The notes below the pieces were generated by a model. It had not been told where the DNA came from. It saw nothing but the letters and a program-made list of their open reading frames with translations, and did no database searches. Below, piece after piece: positions 1-8,357 of a DNA stretch of 64,000 nt; the stretch's first letter is position 1; each line of letters starts with the position of its first letter. The DNA comes from CAMBRQ01 sp945870325 (GTDB lineage: Bacteria > Bacillota > Clostridia > Lachnospirales > Lachnospiraceae). The translations under genes and the position numbers were made by a program. The stretch covers positions 15,266 to 79,265 of the forward strand of contig NZ_JBNPMC010000012.1 in assembly GCF_050313795.1 (NCBI RefSeq). The letters run 5' to 3'.

Positions 1-1
1 A

Positions 2-1288
2 CTTTCAGAAGAACAGATCCTGGAACTTGTAGAATTGATCCATAGTGGAAAGAGAGTCTCTTTCTGGTGGACAATGGGAGTAAACCAGGGATACGAGGCG
101 GTACGTACGGCGCAGGCAATCATTAATCTGGCATTGATGACCGGCAATATCGGCAAGCCGGGAACCGGAGCGAATTCCATTACCGGACAGTGTAATGCGA
201 TGGGTTCCCGTTCTTACAGCAATACAGCAGTCTTCTTCGGCGGCGGAGATTTCACCAATCCGGCAAGAAGGAAACGGATTTCAGAAGTGCTGGGAGTGGA
301 CGAAGAGATGCTTGCCGAGAAACCGACCAAGACCTATAACCAGATTATCGAGGGCATCAATGCAGGTGAGATTAAGGGACTGTGGATTCTGTGTACGAAT
401 CCGAGACATAGTTGGACGAATAACGAGACATTTGCCCAGGCAGCGAAGAAACTGGAGTTGTTCGTGGTGCAGGATATCTATGATACGATTGAAAGTGCGG
501 AAGACTGTACCGTATTCTTCCCGGTAGTGCCGGGACTTAAGAAAGAGGGAACCTATATTAATCTGGAACGTCGTCTGTCGGCAATGCGTCCGGTGCTTGA
601 GCGCGGAGAGAATGAGATCTCCGATTATGAGGCGGTTCTTGGAGTTGGAAAAGCACTTGGAATGGGAGATGCCTTGAAGGGATGGGAGACCCCGAAAGAC
701 TGCTTCAATCTCATGAAAGAATGTTCAAGAGGGATGCCTTGTGACATCACAGGCGTGACATGGGAAGGATTAGAGGAATCCCATGGAATCCAGTGGCCTT
801 ACCCTGAGGGAAAAGAGGAAGAGAATGCAGAAGAACAGAGACGTCTCTATGGTGATGGCAAGTTCTTTACTCCGTCTAAGAAAGCGCAGTTTATATTCGA
901 AGAGGTACGCGAGAATCCATTGCCGGTTACGGAGGAATTCCTATACGTGCTGAATACAGGACGAGGAAGCGTGGGACAGTGGCATACCCAGAGCAGAACG
1001 AAAGAAGTACGGTTCGTAGAGGATGTCTCTGTTAAGAAAGCCTATCTGTATATGAATACAGAACTTGCGAAAGAGTCCGGCATCCAGGAGATGGATGAGG
1101 TCCGCGTCTATTCGGTAAATGGACAGGATGCGGTATTCACCGTTAAGGTAACGGAGAATGTGCAGCATGATGAACTGTATGCGCCGATTCATTACGTGGA
1201 ATGTAACAAACTGACACCGTCGCTCTATGATTCTTATTCGAAAGAGCCATCATATAAGGCGACACCGGTTCGTTTCGAAAAATGTTAG
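2..1288 (+). CDS. Nitrate-reductase-like molybdopterin oxidoreductase, C-terminal part (5' end outside window)
   Basis: This gene is open in frame from base 2, so only the last 428 residues of a larger catalytic subunit are visible. The fragment contains the family segment TGNIGKPGTG followed by GQCNAMGSR, and a C-terminal domain with NTGRGSVGQWHTQSRT. The 'GQ-NAMG-R' and 'QWHT--RT' signatures are typical of NasA/NarB/NapA-type nitrate reductases. Formate dehydrogenases instead usually show GQNNVQG. The N-terminal [4Fe-4S] and Mo-ligand regions lie outside the window. The enzyme is expected to bind Mo-bisPGD and reduce nitrate with electrons from the next two gene products. A 4Fe-4S protein and an FAD protein follow at once in the same direction, an arrangement like the nar genes of Clostridium perfringens as I recall them. 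Substrate assignment is inference; another oxyanion is possible. Confidence 0.8.
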   Translation, partial: LSEEQILELVELIHSGKRVSFWWTMGVNQGYEAVRTAQAIINLALMTGNIGKPGTGANSITGQCNAMGSRSYSNTAVFFGGGDFTNPARRKRISEVLGVDEEMLAEKPTKTYNQIIEGINAGEIKGLWILCTNPRHSWTNNETFAQAAKKLELFVVQDIYDTIESAEDCTVFFPVVPGLKKEGTYINLERRLSAMRPVLERGENEISDYEAVLGVGKALGMGDALKGWETPKDCFNLMKECSRGMPCDITGVTWEGLEESHGIQWPYPEGKEEENAEEQRRLYGDGKFFTPSKKAQFIFEEVRENPLPVTEEFLYVLNTGRGSVGQWHTQSRTKEVRFVEDVSVKKAYLYMNTELAKESGIQEMDEVRVYSVNGQDAVFTVKVTENVQHDELYAPIHYVECNKLTPSLYDSYSKEPSYKATPVRFEKC

Positions 1289-1297
1289 GAGGGGCTT

Positions 1298-1726
1298 ATG
1301 TATCGGATTAAAATTGACCGCAGCCGCTGTATCGGCTGCCTGACTTGTGTGACTGCCTGTGTAGTCAGCCATGAGACGGAAAGCACGGATGCAAGGAACC
1401 GGGTAACCATAGACAGTGAGACGAAACCGGCGCCGATTTTCTGCCGGCACTGCGAAAGACCGGAATGTGTATATACTTGCATGACAGGAGCTATGAAGAA
1501 GAATCCTGAGACAGGATATGTGGAATATGATAAGGAACAGTGTGCAAGCTGCTATATGTGCATCATGTCCTGCCCGTATGGAATCCTGAAATACGACAGC
1601 ATCCATCAGAAAGAGATTATGAAATGTAATATGTGTGTGCATAGAAGTGAAGATGGAAGCGCAAAACCAATGTGTGTTGAGAAATGTCCAATGCAGGCGA
1701 TTACGGTAGAGGAGGTGCAGGTATGA
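1298..1726 (+). CDS. Four-cluster [4Fe-4S] ferredoxin-type electron transfer subunit
   Basis: This 142-residue protein carries four cysteine quartets: C11/14/17/21, C49/52/57/61, C82/85/88/92 and C110/113/126/130. That is the layout of DmsB/HycB/CooF-type electron-transfer subunits, each quartet pair building two [4Fe-4S] clusters. The start is the ATG at 1298, behind AGGAGG directly after the upstream stop codon. There is no signal peptide, so it should work in the cytoplasm. It sits between the molybdoenzyme and the FAD oxidoreductase, with a 4-base overlap (ATGA) to the latter. The likely role is to carry electrons from the flavoprotein to the Mo enzyme. The iron-sulphur nature is certain from sequence; the partner assignment comes from context. 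Confidence 0.9.
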   Translation: MYRIKIDRSRCIGCLTCVTACVVSHETESTDARNRVTIDSETKPAPIFCRHCERPECVYTCMTGAMKKNPETGYVEYDKEQCASCYMCIMSCPYGILKYDSIHQKEIMKCNMCVHRSEDGSAKPMCVEKCPMQAITVEEVQV

Positions 1727-2955
1727 AATACGTAGTATTAGGCTCTTCCGCCGCAGGCGTAAATGGAGTAAGAGAATTAAGGAAGATTGACCCGGACAGC
1801 GAGATTGTCCTGATCTCCAAAGATCAGGCGATCTATTCCCGCTGTATCCTTCATCAGTATCTGAGTGGAGAAAGGGACATGGAGCGGATCTGCTTTGCAG
1901 AACCTGATTTTGCTGAACTTTACCGGGTAGACTGGATCAAGGGAAAAGCGTGTATTAGTGTCGATCCGAAAGAGAAGCAAGTTGTTCTTGAAGATGGAGA
2001 ACGGGTTGACTATGATAAACTTTTAATTGCCACAGGCTCACATACATTCATCCCGCCGGTGAAGAATCTGAAAGAAGCGAAGAATGTAGTTGGCTTCCGT
2101 AATATTGAGGACATGGAAGTGCTAAAAGAAGTAGCGAAGACTGCAAAACACATTATCGTCATGGGTGCCGGACTTGTAGGACTGGACTGTACGGTTGGAT
2201 TCCTGCATCTGGGAGTGAAGGTGACACTGGTGGAGATGGCAGACTGGCTGCTTGTGAAGCAATTGGATGAGCGGGCAGCAGGAACCTATCAGAAAGCATT
2301 CGAAGATCAGGGCGTGAAGCAGTATTATGGCGTTGGAATCGCAGAGGTGATCCTGGATGAGAACCGGCAGATTACAGAAGCAGTTCTGACAGATGGAACC
2401 AGGCTTCCATGTGATTTCGTAGTGGTTACCGCAGGCGTGCGCTCGAATGTAGAGTTCTTGGAGGGAAGTGGAATCGAGACGAGCCGTTTTGGGCTTGTTT
2501 ATGACGAGACAGGAAAGACCAGTGATGATGATATCTATGGAGCAGGAGATGTATCCGGAACCAGCCCGATCTGGCCGGCAGCAGTGAAGGAAGGAATCGT
2601 GGCAGCCAGCAATATGGCAGGCGTGCCAAGGCAGATGTCCGACTTTTTCGCCAGCAAATCTACCATGAATTTCCTGGGAATCCCGAGCATGTCTCTGGGT
2701 AATGTGAACCTGAAGGATGAGGATATTACGGTGGAGGTAAAAGAGACGAAGGATTCTTATAAGAAGATTCTGCACAAGGATGGCAGGATTGTCGGTGCAG
2801 TGCTTCAGGGCGATCTGGCATATGGCGGAATCCTTCAGCAGTTAATTGCAAGGAAGATTGATGTAAGTAAAGTAAAGAAGCCAATATTCGACATTGATTA
2901 CTCAGATTTCTTCCATGTAAAAGATAATTTTGAATTCTACTTTGAAGAGGAATAG
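1723..2955 (+). CDS. FAD-dependent NAD(P)H oxidoreductase (NADH oxidase/nitrite reductase flavoprotein family)
   Basis: A pyridine nucleotide-disulphide oxidoreductase-like protein of 410 residues. The start is taken as ATG 1723, which overlaps the previous stop and has GGAGG seven bases upstream; an in-frame ATG at 1684 lies inside the upstream gene. Residues 7-12 (GSSAAG) begin the FAD-binding Rossmann fold, LLIATGS lies near residue 100, GAGLVGLD near 147 is the NAD(P)H fold, and IYGAGDVS near 276 closes the FAD site. Cys41 (SRCILHQ) sits roughly where NADH oxidases and CoA-disulphide reductases keep a redox cysteine, but the context around it differs. It probably oxidises NAD(P)H and feeds the neighbouring ferredoxin-like subunit. 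The family call is firm; the electron acceptor is inferred from the operon. Confidence 0.85.
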   Translation: MKYVVLGSSAAGVNGVRELRKIDPDSEIVLISKDQAIYSRCILHQYLSGERDMERICFAEPDFAELYRVDWIKGKACISVDPKEKQVVLEDGERVDYDKLLIATGSHTFIPPVKNLKEAKNVVGFRNIEDMEVLKEVAKTAKHIIVMGAGLVGLDCTVGFLHLGVKVTLVEMADWLLVKQLDERAAGTYQKAFEDQGVKQYYGVGIAEVILDENRQITEAVLTDGTRLPCDFVVVTAGVRSNVEFLEGSGIETSRFGLVYDETGKTSDDDIYGAGDVSGTSPIWPAAVKEGIVAASNMAGVPRQMSDFFASKSTMNFLGIPSMSLGNVNLKDEDITVEVKETKDSYKKILHKDGRIVGAVLQGDLAYGGILQQLIARKIDVSKVKKPIFDIDYSDFFHVKDNFEFYFEEE

Positions 2956-2965
2956 GAGAGAAGAT

Positions 2966-3895
2966 ATGGATCGCTTAGAGAGAATGCCGGTACCGGTATT
3001 GCCGACTTTTGTGGGGGCGCTGACACTTGGAAATGTATATGCAGGGATGGGATACGTATGGGTTCGCCATCTGACAATGTGGGCGGCAACGATCGTGATC
3101 TTGCTGTATCTGGTTAAGATCGTAAGGTTCCCGGGTACCTGTAAAAAAGAATATGAGACGGTGGTGCCATGCAGCCTGTATGCCGGATTTACCATGGTGC
3201 TGATGATCCTTGGAAGTTATTATTTTGATTATGTGCCGATGCTTGGAAAGGGAATCTGGTTTATCGCACTAGGGATTCATGCGGTACATATATTGGTATT
3301 TACCTACCGCAATGTGATCAAGTCCCGCAATATTAACACATTCGTTCCTAGTTGGTTTGTTACTTATAATGGAATCATGGTAAGTTGCGTTGTGGGCGGT
3401 GTGATGAATGCGGGTGGCATACTGAAGATTGTGCTGTATTACGGAATCGTAGTTTATTTCGTAATTCTGCCATTCATGCTCTGGAGACTGATTACCGTGG
3501 AAGTGAAGGCTCCGGTATATCATACGATGGCCGTACTTCTGGCACCGTGTAGTCTGTGTCTGGTAAGTTATCTGAATGTGGAGCAGAATCCGAATCAGAT
3601 CCTGGTATACGTATTATACTTCTGTGTGCTGGCATCGCTGGCATTCGTGATAATAAAGCTGCCGAAGTTCTTCGCATTCCCATTCGCACCGGGATTCGCA
3701 GGAATGACCTTCCCGATGTGTATTGGAATCGTGGCGACGAATAAAATGTCTGCTTATCTGGCGGGAACCGGGAATGAGGCGCTGGGTGCGGCAGCAGGGC
3801 AGCTGGGAGGAATCCAGGTTTATCTTACGACGATGATTGTGGGATATGTGCTGCTTAATTTCCTGATGATGGCGCTTAAGGTGGAGCAGAAGTAA
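2966..3895 (+). CDS. SLAC1/TehA-type (TDT family) anion channel or transporter
   Basis: A very hydrophobic 309-residue protein with about ten predicted membrane spans. It starts at ATG 2966, five bases after AGGAGAG; an in-frame ATG at 2930 lies within the upstream gene. The segments PVLPTFVGALTLGN at the start and FFAFPFAPGFAGMTFPMCIG near residue 235 match the tellurite-resistance/dicarboxylate transporter family, which includes plant SLAC1 and bacterial TehA. SLAC1 channels conduct chloride and nitrate. It is the last gene of the molybdoenzyme operon and is followed by a terminator. The position suggests it moves the substrate or product anion, nitrate or nitrite. That function is inference; the family alone does not fix the ion. 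Confidence 0.75.
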   Translation: MDRLERMPVPVLPTFVGALTLGNVYAGMGYVWVRHLTMWAATIVILLYLVKIVRFPGTCKKEYETVVPCSLYAGFTMVLMILGSYYFDYVPMLGKGIWFIALGIHAVHILVFTYRNVIKSRNINTFVPSWFVTYNGIMVSCVVGGVMNAGGILKIVLYYGIVVYFVILPFMLWRLITVEVKAPVYHTMAVLLAPCSLCLVSYLNVEQNPNQILVYVLYFCVLASLAFVIIKLPKFFAFPFAPGFAGMTFPMCIGIVATNKMSAYLAGTGNEALGAAAGQLGGIQVYLTTMIVGYVLLNFLMMALKVEQK

Positions 3896-3937
3896 GAAGA
3901 GATTTTTTAGTTTAGAAATGGTTGTGAAAACCGGGAA

Positions 3938-3978
3938 AAACGTCTATACTTTTGGATAGAAGGTATAGGCGTTTTTTT
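3938..3978 (+). terminator. Rho-independent terminator of the molybdoenzyme operon
   Basis: The arms AACGTCTATACT and GGTATAGGCGTT pair with G-U allowances around a short loop and are followed by a run of seven T. It lies 43 bases after the channel gene. Confidence 0.75.
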
Positions 3979-4025
3979 AATAGAAGGGTCATGTAAAGCA
4001 ATTGTAAAGGGACAGGAGTGAATAT

Positions 4026-5714
4026 ATGAAGAAGCAGTTACCAGTTGGACATGAGGATATTAAGAGAATAATTGACGGTGATATGTATTATGTGGATAAA
4101 ACCATGATGATAAAAACATTGATTGATTCAGCAGCAAGCGTGAATCTGTTCACTCGCCCAAGAAGATTTGGTAAGACTCTGAATCTGAGTATGATCCGCA
4201 GATTTTTTGAATTGGAATTAGATGCGTCGGGGAATCCGGTCGATAACAGATATATGTTTGAATCACTGAAAATTGCATCTTGTGGAGAACGGTATCTGTC
4301 AGAGCAAGGGCAGTATCCAATCATTAACTTGTCCTTAAAATCTGCTAAACAGCCGGATTATGAGATGGCATATCATTGCCTGACAGATGAAATTGCAAAA
4401 GAATATCGCAGACATGATTATGTTCTGCAGATGGAGGCGTTAGCAGAAGATGAAAAACAAAGATTCCGGGATATAATGGCACGGAAGGGAACTCGGGTGG
4501 ATTATGCAACCGGACTGGAATTCTTATCATATTGCCTGGAAAAATATCATGATAAGAGAGTCATTATCTTGATTGATGAGTATGATGTGCCGTTAGAGAA
4601 TGCATATTTTGCGGGCTTTTATGATAGAATGATTGATTTTATCCGCTCTTTGTTTGAGTCTGCCCTGAAGACGAATGGGAGCCTGGAATTCGCAGTGATT
4701 ACCGGGTGTTTGAGAATCAGCAGGGAGAGCATATTTACCGGGCTTAATAATCTGGAGATTTATTCTGTGACAAGACCGGAATATGCAGATATGTTTGGAT
4801 TTACAGCAGATGAAGTAAAAGAGATGCTGGTTTATTATGGATTGGAAGATAAGTATGAAGAGATCAAAGAATGGTACGATGGCTATCTGTTTGGCAATAA
4901 GGAGATCTATAATCCGTGGAGTATTATCAATTATGTCAAAGTTGCGCTGACAGACAGAGATGCATTTCCACGTCCATACTGGTCGAACACTTCTTCGAAT
5001 GCGATTATCAAAGAACTGATTGAAGGTGCCGATATGGCAACCAGACAGGAGATAGAAAGCATGATTGAAGGAGGAACGATTGAGAAACCGATTCATGAGG
5101 ATATTACTTATGACGCTATCCATGAATCAAGAGATAGTCTTTGGAATTTCCTATATTTTACGGGCTATCTGAAGAAGGTCAAGGAGAAAATGGGAGATGA
5201 CATGATCTATCTGACGATGACGATACCGAATAAGGAGATTCGCTCTATTTATCGGAATCATATACTGAAATGGTTTGATAAGAAGATACAGAATTCTAAT
5301 CTGATTCCACTTCTGACTGCCATAGAAAATGATGATTGTGAAGTGATAGGAGATCTCCTGACCGGGCAGTTGATGGATACGATTAGTTTCTTTGACTATG
5401 GGGAGAATTATTATCACGGTTTTCTTGTAGGTTTGCTGAAAGCATCAGGAAAGTATCTGGTTGTCTCGAATCGGGAAAGTGGAACGGGAAGAACGGATAT
5501 TATTATGAAGACTCCAAGTGTTCGAGGCAGGGCATTTATCTTGGAATTGAAGGTGTCGAAGACATTCCGGATGATGGAAGCCGGATGTGATGAAGCACTG
5601 CTGCAGATAGAGAAAGAGAATTACGAGGCAGGGCTTCGGGCAGAAGGGTATAGTAAGATCGACAGATATGGAATCTGCTTTTACCGGAAGGAATGTCTAG
5701 TGAAAAAGGGATAA
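4026..5714 (+). CDS. AAA-ATPase-like protein with C-terminal PD-(D/E)XK nuclease-like domain
   Basis: A 562-residue protein of the 'AAA-ATPase-like plus PD-(D/E)XK' family, which is often multicopy in gut Bacteroidetes and Clostridia. The N-terminus (LPVGHEDIKRII, then YYVDKT) is typical. RPRRFGKT at residues 44-51 is the P-loop variant of the family, and VIILIDEYDVP near residue 180 is Walker B. Near the C-terminus GRTDIIM (about 487) and ILELKVS (about 505) give the D...ExK pattern of the nuclease fold. The ATG at 4026 follows ACAGGAG. The gene stands alone between terminator-bounded units and looks like an accessory gene. The function of the family is not established; roles linked to mobile DNA or defence have been suggested. 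The domain call is firm and the biological role unknown. Confidence 0.85.
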   Translation: MKKQLPVGHEDIKRIIDGDMYYVDKTMMIKTLIDSAASVNLFTRPRRFGKTLNLSMIRRFFELELDASGNPVDNRYMFESLKIASCGERYLSEQGQYPIINLSLKSAKQPDYEMAYHCLTDEIAKEYRRHDYVLQMEALAEDEKQRFRDIMARKGTRVDYATGLEFLSYCLEKYHDKRVIILIDEYDVPLENAYFAGFYDRMIDFIRSLFESALKTNGSLEFAVITGCLRISRESIFTGLNNLEIYSVTRPEYADMFGFTADEVKEMLVYYGLEDKYEEIKEWYDGYLFGNKEIYNPWSIINYVKVALTDRDAFPRPYWSNTSSNAIIKELIEGADMATRQEIESMIEGGTIEKPIHEDITYDAIHESRDSLWNFLYFTGYLKKVKEKMGDDMIYLTMTIPNKEIRSIYRNHILKWFDKKIQNSNLIPLLTAIENDDCEVIGDLLTGQLMDTISFFDYGENYYHGFLVGLLKASGKYLVVSNRESGTGRTDIIMKTPSVRGRAFILELKVSKTFRMMEAGCDEALLQIEKENYEAGLRAEGYSKIDRYGICFYRKECLVKKG

Positions 5715-5795
5715 CAAATCAAAGAAATCATTCCAGATAACAGAATGAGGTCTGTGTTTGGAGGATGAAATACGAAACTGTTGGAGGAGAAGAAA

Positions 5796-7127
5796 ATGAA
5801 AGCGATTCTTTATACGACGACAAACGAAGGAACGATGAATAAGGACACGGTCATTGCAAGACCGGACGAGGGTGTGGAAAATGAGGTTCTGAATATCTAC
5901 GAAGAAGTAGAATATCAGACGATGGAAGGATTCGGTGGCGCCCTAACGGATGCGGTAGGATATGTCTTCTCTCAATTGAGCAAAGAACAGCAGGACGAGA
6001 TGATTCAGATGTATTTTTCGCCTGAGCATATGGGTTATACACAGGTGCGTATTCCTATGGATAGTTGCGATGCTTCGGTTCAGATGTATGAAGCGGCATC
6101 AGATGAAGAAGATGAGGAATTGAAGAAGTTCTCGTTCGCGGATACTGAGAAACATATTATTCCGATGCTTGACGCCGCCGAGAGGACAGCAGGAAAGAGA
6201 GTGAAGATTATGCTCTCTCCGTGGTCGCCGCCGGCATACATGAAGACGAATGGGAAACGGACAGGCGGCGGCTCTCTGAAGCCTGAGTATCGGAAACGCT
6301 GGGCAGAATATTTGTGCAGATATGTGGAGGAATTTAAAAGCCGGGGATATGAAGTGGCACGCATGTCCGTTCAGAATGAGCCGAAGGCAGTACAGACATG
6401 GGATTCCTGTGTATATACGGTTAAGGAGGAGCAAGAGTTCCTGCGTGACTATCTGGCACCGGCGCTTAACGCACATGGCTTGGGAGACGTGGAGCTATTT
6501 ATCTGGGATCATAATAAGGAGCGTCTCTATGAACGGGCAAGGGATATCATCGATGATACGACGAATGATCTGGTTGCAGGGGTGGCTTTCCACTGGTATA
6601 GTGGAGATCATTTTGAAGCATTGGATCTGATGCGGAAAGTATATCCGGATAAGAAACTGATTCTGTCGGAGAGTTGCATAGAACTTGGAAAATATGCTAA
6701 GGCAGATCAAGTGAAGAACGCCGAGCGTCTTGCTCATGATATGATGGGAAATCTGAATCACGGCATGGAAGGATTCTACGATTGGAATATGATGCTTGAT
6801 AGCGAAGGTGGTCCGAATCATGTAAGGAATCTATGCGAAGCGCCGTATATGTTCGACATGGAGAAAAAGGAACTGGAAGAGCGTAGGATTCTCAGATATT
6901 ACTGGCACTTCTCACATTTTATCAAGCCAGGGGCAGTAAGACTGGCAAGTACCCGATTTACGGATAAGGTGGATTTTACAGTGTGGAAGAATGTAGATGG
7001 TGAGATTGTATTTGTACTGATGAACCGCTCGGAAGAGAAGTTCGAATGCCATCTTAGGATGAGAGGAGAAGAAATTGTTGTGGCTTTGGAGGCGCATTCC
7101 ATTATGAGTGGAGTGATTCGGGAGTAG
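5796..7127 (+). CDS. Glycoside hydrolase family 30 (glucosylceramidase-like)
   Basis: A 443-residue (beta/alpha)8 glycosidase with a short beta domain at the C-terminus. GFGGALTDA near the start and SPWSPPAYMKTNG are hallmarks of GH30. Glu195 in SVQNEP is the expected acid/base and Glu292 in ILSESC the nucleophile. The start is ATG 5796 behind GGAGGAG; a TTG at 5781 is in frame but precedes this ribosome site. No signal peptide is visible, so the enzyme is probably intracellular and acts on imported beta-glucosides or related short sugars. It is expressed alone, 81 bases after the AAA-ATPase-like gene. Family certain, substrate unknown (beta-glucosidase, beta-xylosidase or beta-1,6-glucanase activities occur in the family). 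Confidence 0.9.
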   Translation: MKAILYTTTNEGTMNKDTVIARPDEGVENEVLNIYEEVEYQTMEGFGGALTDAVGYVFSQLSKEQQDEMIQMYFSPEHMGYTQVRIPMDSCDASVQMYEAASDEEDEELKKFSFADTEKHIIPMLDAAERTAGKRVKIMLSPWSPPAYMKTNGKRTGGGSLKPEYRKRWAEYLCRYVEEFKSRGYEVARMSVQNEPKAVQTWDSCVYTVKEEQEFLRDYLAPALNAHGLGDVELFIWDHNKERLYERARDIIDDTTNDLVAGVAFHWYSGDHFEALDLMRKVYPDKKLILSESCIELGKYAKADQVKNAERLAHDMMGNLNHGMEGFYDWNMMLDSEGGPNHVRNLCEAPYMFDMEKKELEERRILRYYWHFSHFIKPGAVRLASTRFTDKVDFTVWKNVDGEIVFVLMNRSEEKFECHLRMRGEEIVVALEAHSIMSGVIRE

Positions 7128-7186
7128 TAGGACTATGGCATAGTGATATCTTGTGACTTGTTGTTCAAATAGGTGTGATAATATGG

Positions 7187-7235
7187 GGGACTGTGGTGGT
7201 TGCTATTTGAATATTCTAGCAAATGCCACAGTCCC
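7187..7235 (+). repeat. Long imperfect inverted repeat after the GH30 gene
   Basis: GGGACTGTGG and CCACAGTCCC are perfect arms, extended by a looser match ending in GCTA/TAGC around an AT-rich loop. It can act as a transcription stop for the GH30 gene, but no T-run follows, so terminator function is uncertain. Confidence 0.5.
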
Positions 7236-7345
7236 TTGGTGTTCGTTAGATCTTAATATTCGTATCCGTGATATTAGCCAAAGATTTCACAATTTCTTAA
7301 TCTTTATTTAATTCTTTATCTATATCAAAAATATCCAAAATATTG

Positions 7346-7351
7346 TATAAT
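7346..7351 (+). promoter_or_regulatory. Probable -10 element for rsmA
   Basis: A perfect TATAAT lies 32 bases before the rsmA start in a very AT-rich stretch. The -35 position, 17 bases upstream (TATCAA at 7323), is a poor match, so only the -10 is claimed. Confidence 0.4.
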
Positions 7352-7383
7352 AACGATTATTACCTTTATTTGGGAGTACACAT

Positions 7384-8280
7384 ATGAGCAAGCCAACCTT
7401 AGGAAATCCACAGAATACCATAGAGATTCTGCAAAAATATAATTTTTCATTCCAGAAGAAATTCGGTCAGAACTTCTTGATTGATACCCACGTATTAGAC
7501 AAGATTATCCGTGCAGCCAATATTACTAAGGAAGATATGGTGCTGGAGATTGGTCCGGGAATTGGAACCATGACCCAGTATCTTGCAGAAGCGGCAGGGA
7601 AAGTAATTGCAGTGGAGATTGATAAGAATCTGATTCCGATACTGTCTGATACATTAAGCGAATATGATAACGTAACGATTATCAATGAGGATGTTCTGAA
7701 ACTAGATATTCAGAACTTAGCGAACGAAGAGAATGAGGGAAAGCCTATTAAGGTTGTGGCGAACCTTCCTTACTATATTACAACCCCGATTATTATGGGG
7801 CTGTTTGAGAATCATGTGCCGGTAGAAAGTATTACCGTTATGGTGCAGAAGGAAGTGGCAGATCGTATGCAGACAGGACCAGGCAGCAAGGACTATGGGG
7901 CATTGTCATTGGCGGTGCAGTATTATGCCGAGCCATATATTGTGGCAAATGTACCACCGAACTGTTTTATGCCAAGGCCGAAAGTGGGGTCGGCTGTCAT
8001 AAGGCTTACCTGTCATGAGAAGCCGCCGGTAGAGGTAAAGGATGAACGCCTGATGTTCGATATTATCAGGGCTTCATTTAATCAGCGGAGGAAGACACTG
8101 GCGAATGGACTTAAGAATTCCGACAGAATTACGTGTTCCAAAGAGGCGATTACAGAGGCGATCGAGCAGTTGGGAAGAGGCGCCAGCGTCAGGGGCGAAG
8201 CCTTAACGCTGGAAGAATTCGCAGTTTTAAGCAATGAATTGTGGAACAGTATGCAGTCAGAGCGTTCAGAGTCCATTTGA
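7384..8280 (+). CDS. rsmA: 16S rRNA dimethyladenosine transferase RsmA (KsgA)
   Basis: This 298-residue S-adenosylmethionine enzyme dimethylates two adjacent adenines (A1518/A1519 in E. coli numbering) of 16S rRNA helix 45 during late 30S assembly. FGQNFLID at the N-terminus, the SAM motif LEIGPGIGTMT near residue 55, the catalytic NLPYYITTP starting at residue 127 and NQRRKTLANGL near the C-terminus are all present and intact. Length is normal for the family. The start ATG 7384 is the first in frame and fits the N-terminal family sequence, although the upstream GGGAG is a modest ribosome site. It stands alone ahead of the citrate synthase gene. Confidence 0.96.
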   Translation: MSKPTLGNPQNTIEILQKYNFSFQKKFGQNFLIDTHVLDKIIRAANITKEDMVLEIGPGIGTMTQYLAEAAGKVIAVEIDKNLIPILSDTLSEYDNVTIINEDVLKLDIQNLANEENEGKPIKVVANLPYYITTPIIMGLFENHVPVESITVMVQKEVADRMQTGPGSKDYGALSLAVQYYAEPYIVANVPPNCFMPRPKVGSAVIRLTCHEKPPVEVKDERLMFDIIRASFNQRRKTLANGLKNSDRITCSKEAITEAIEQLGRGASVRGEALTLEEFAVLSNELWNSMQSERSESI

Positions 8281-8357
8281 GTAACTATTAATATTGTTGA
8301 CGGAACTTGAATCTGGTAATCTTACGGAGGAGGTTCCGGAAGAAAGGGGTGCTGTAT

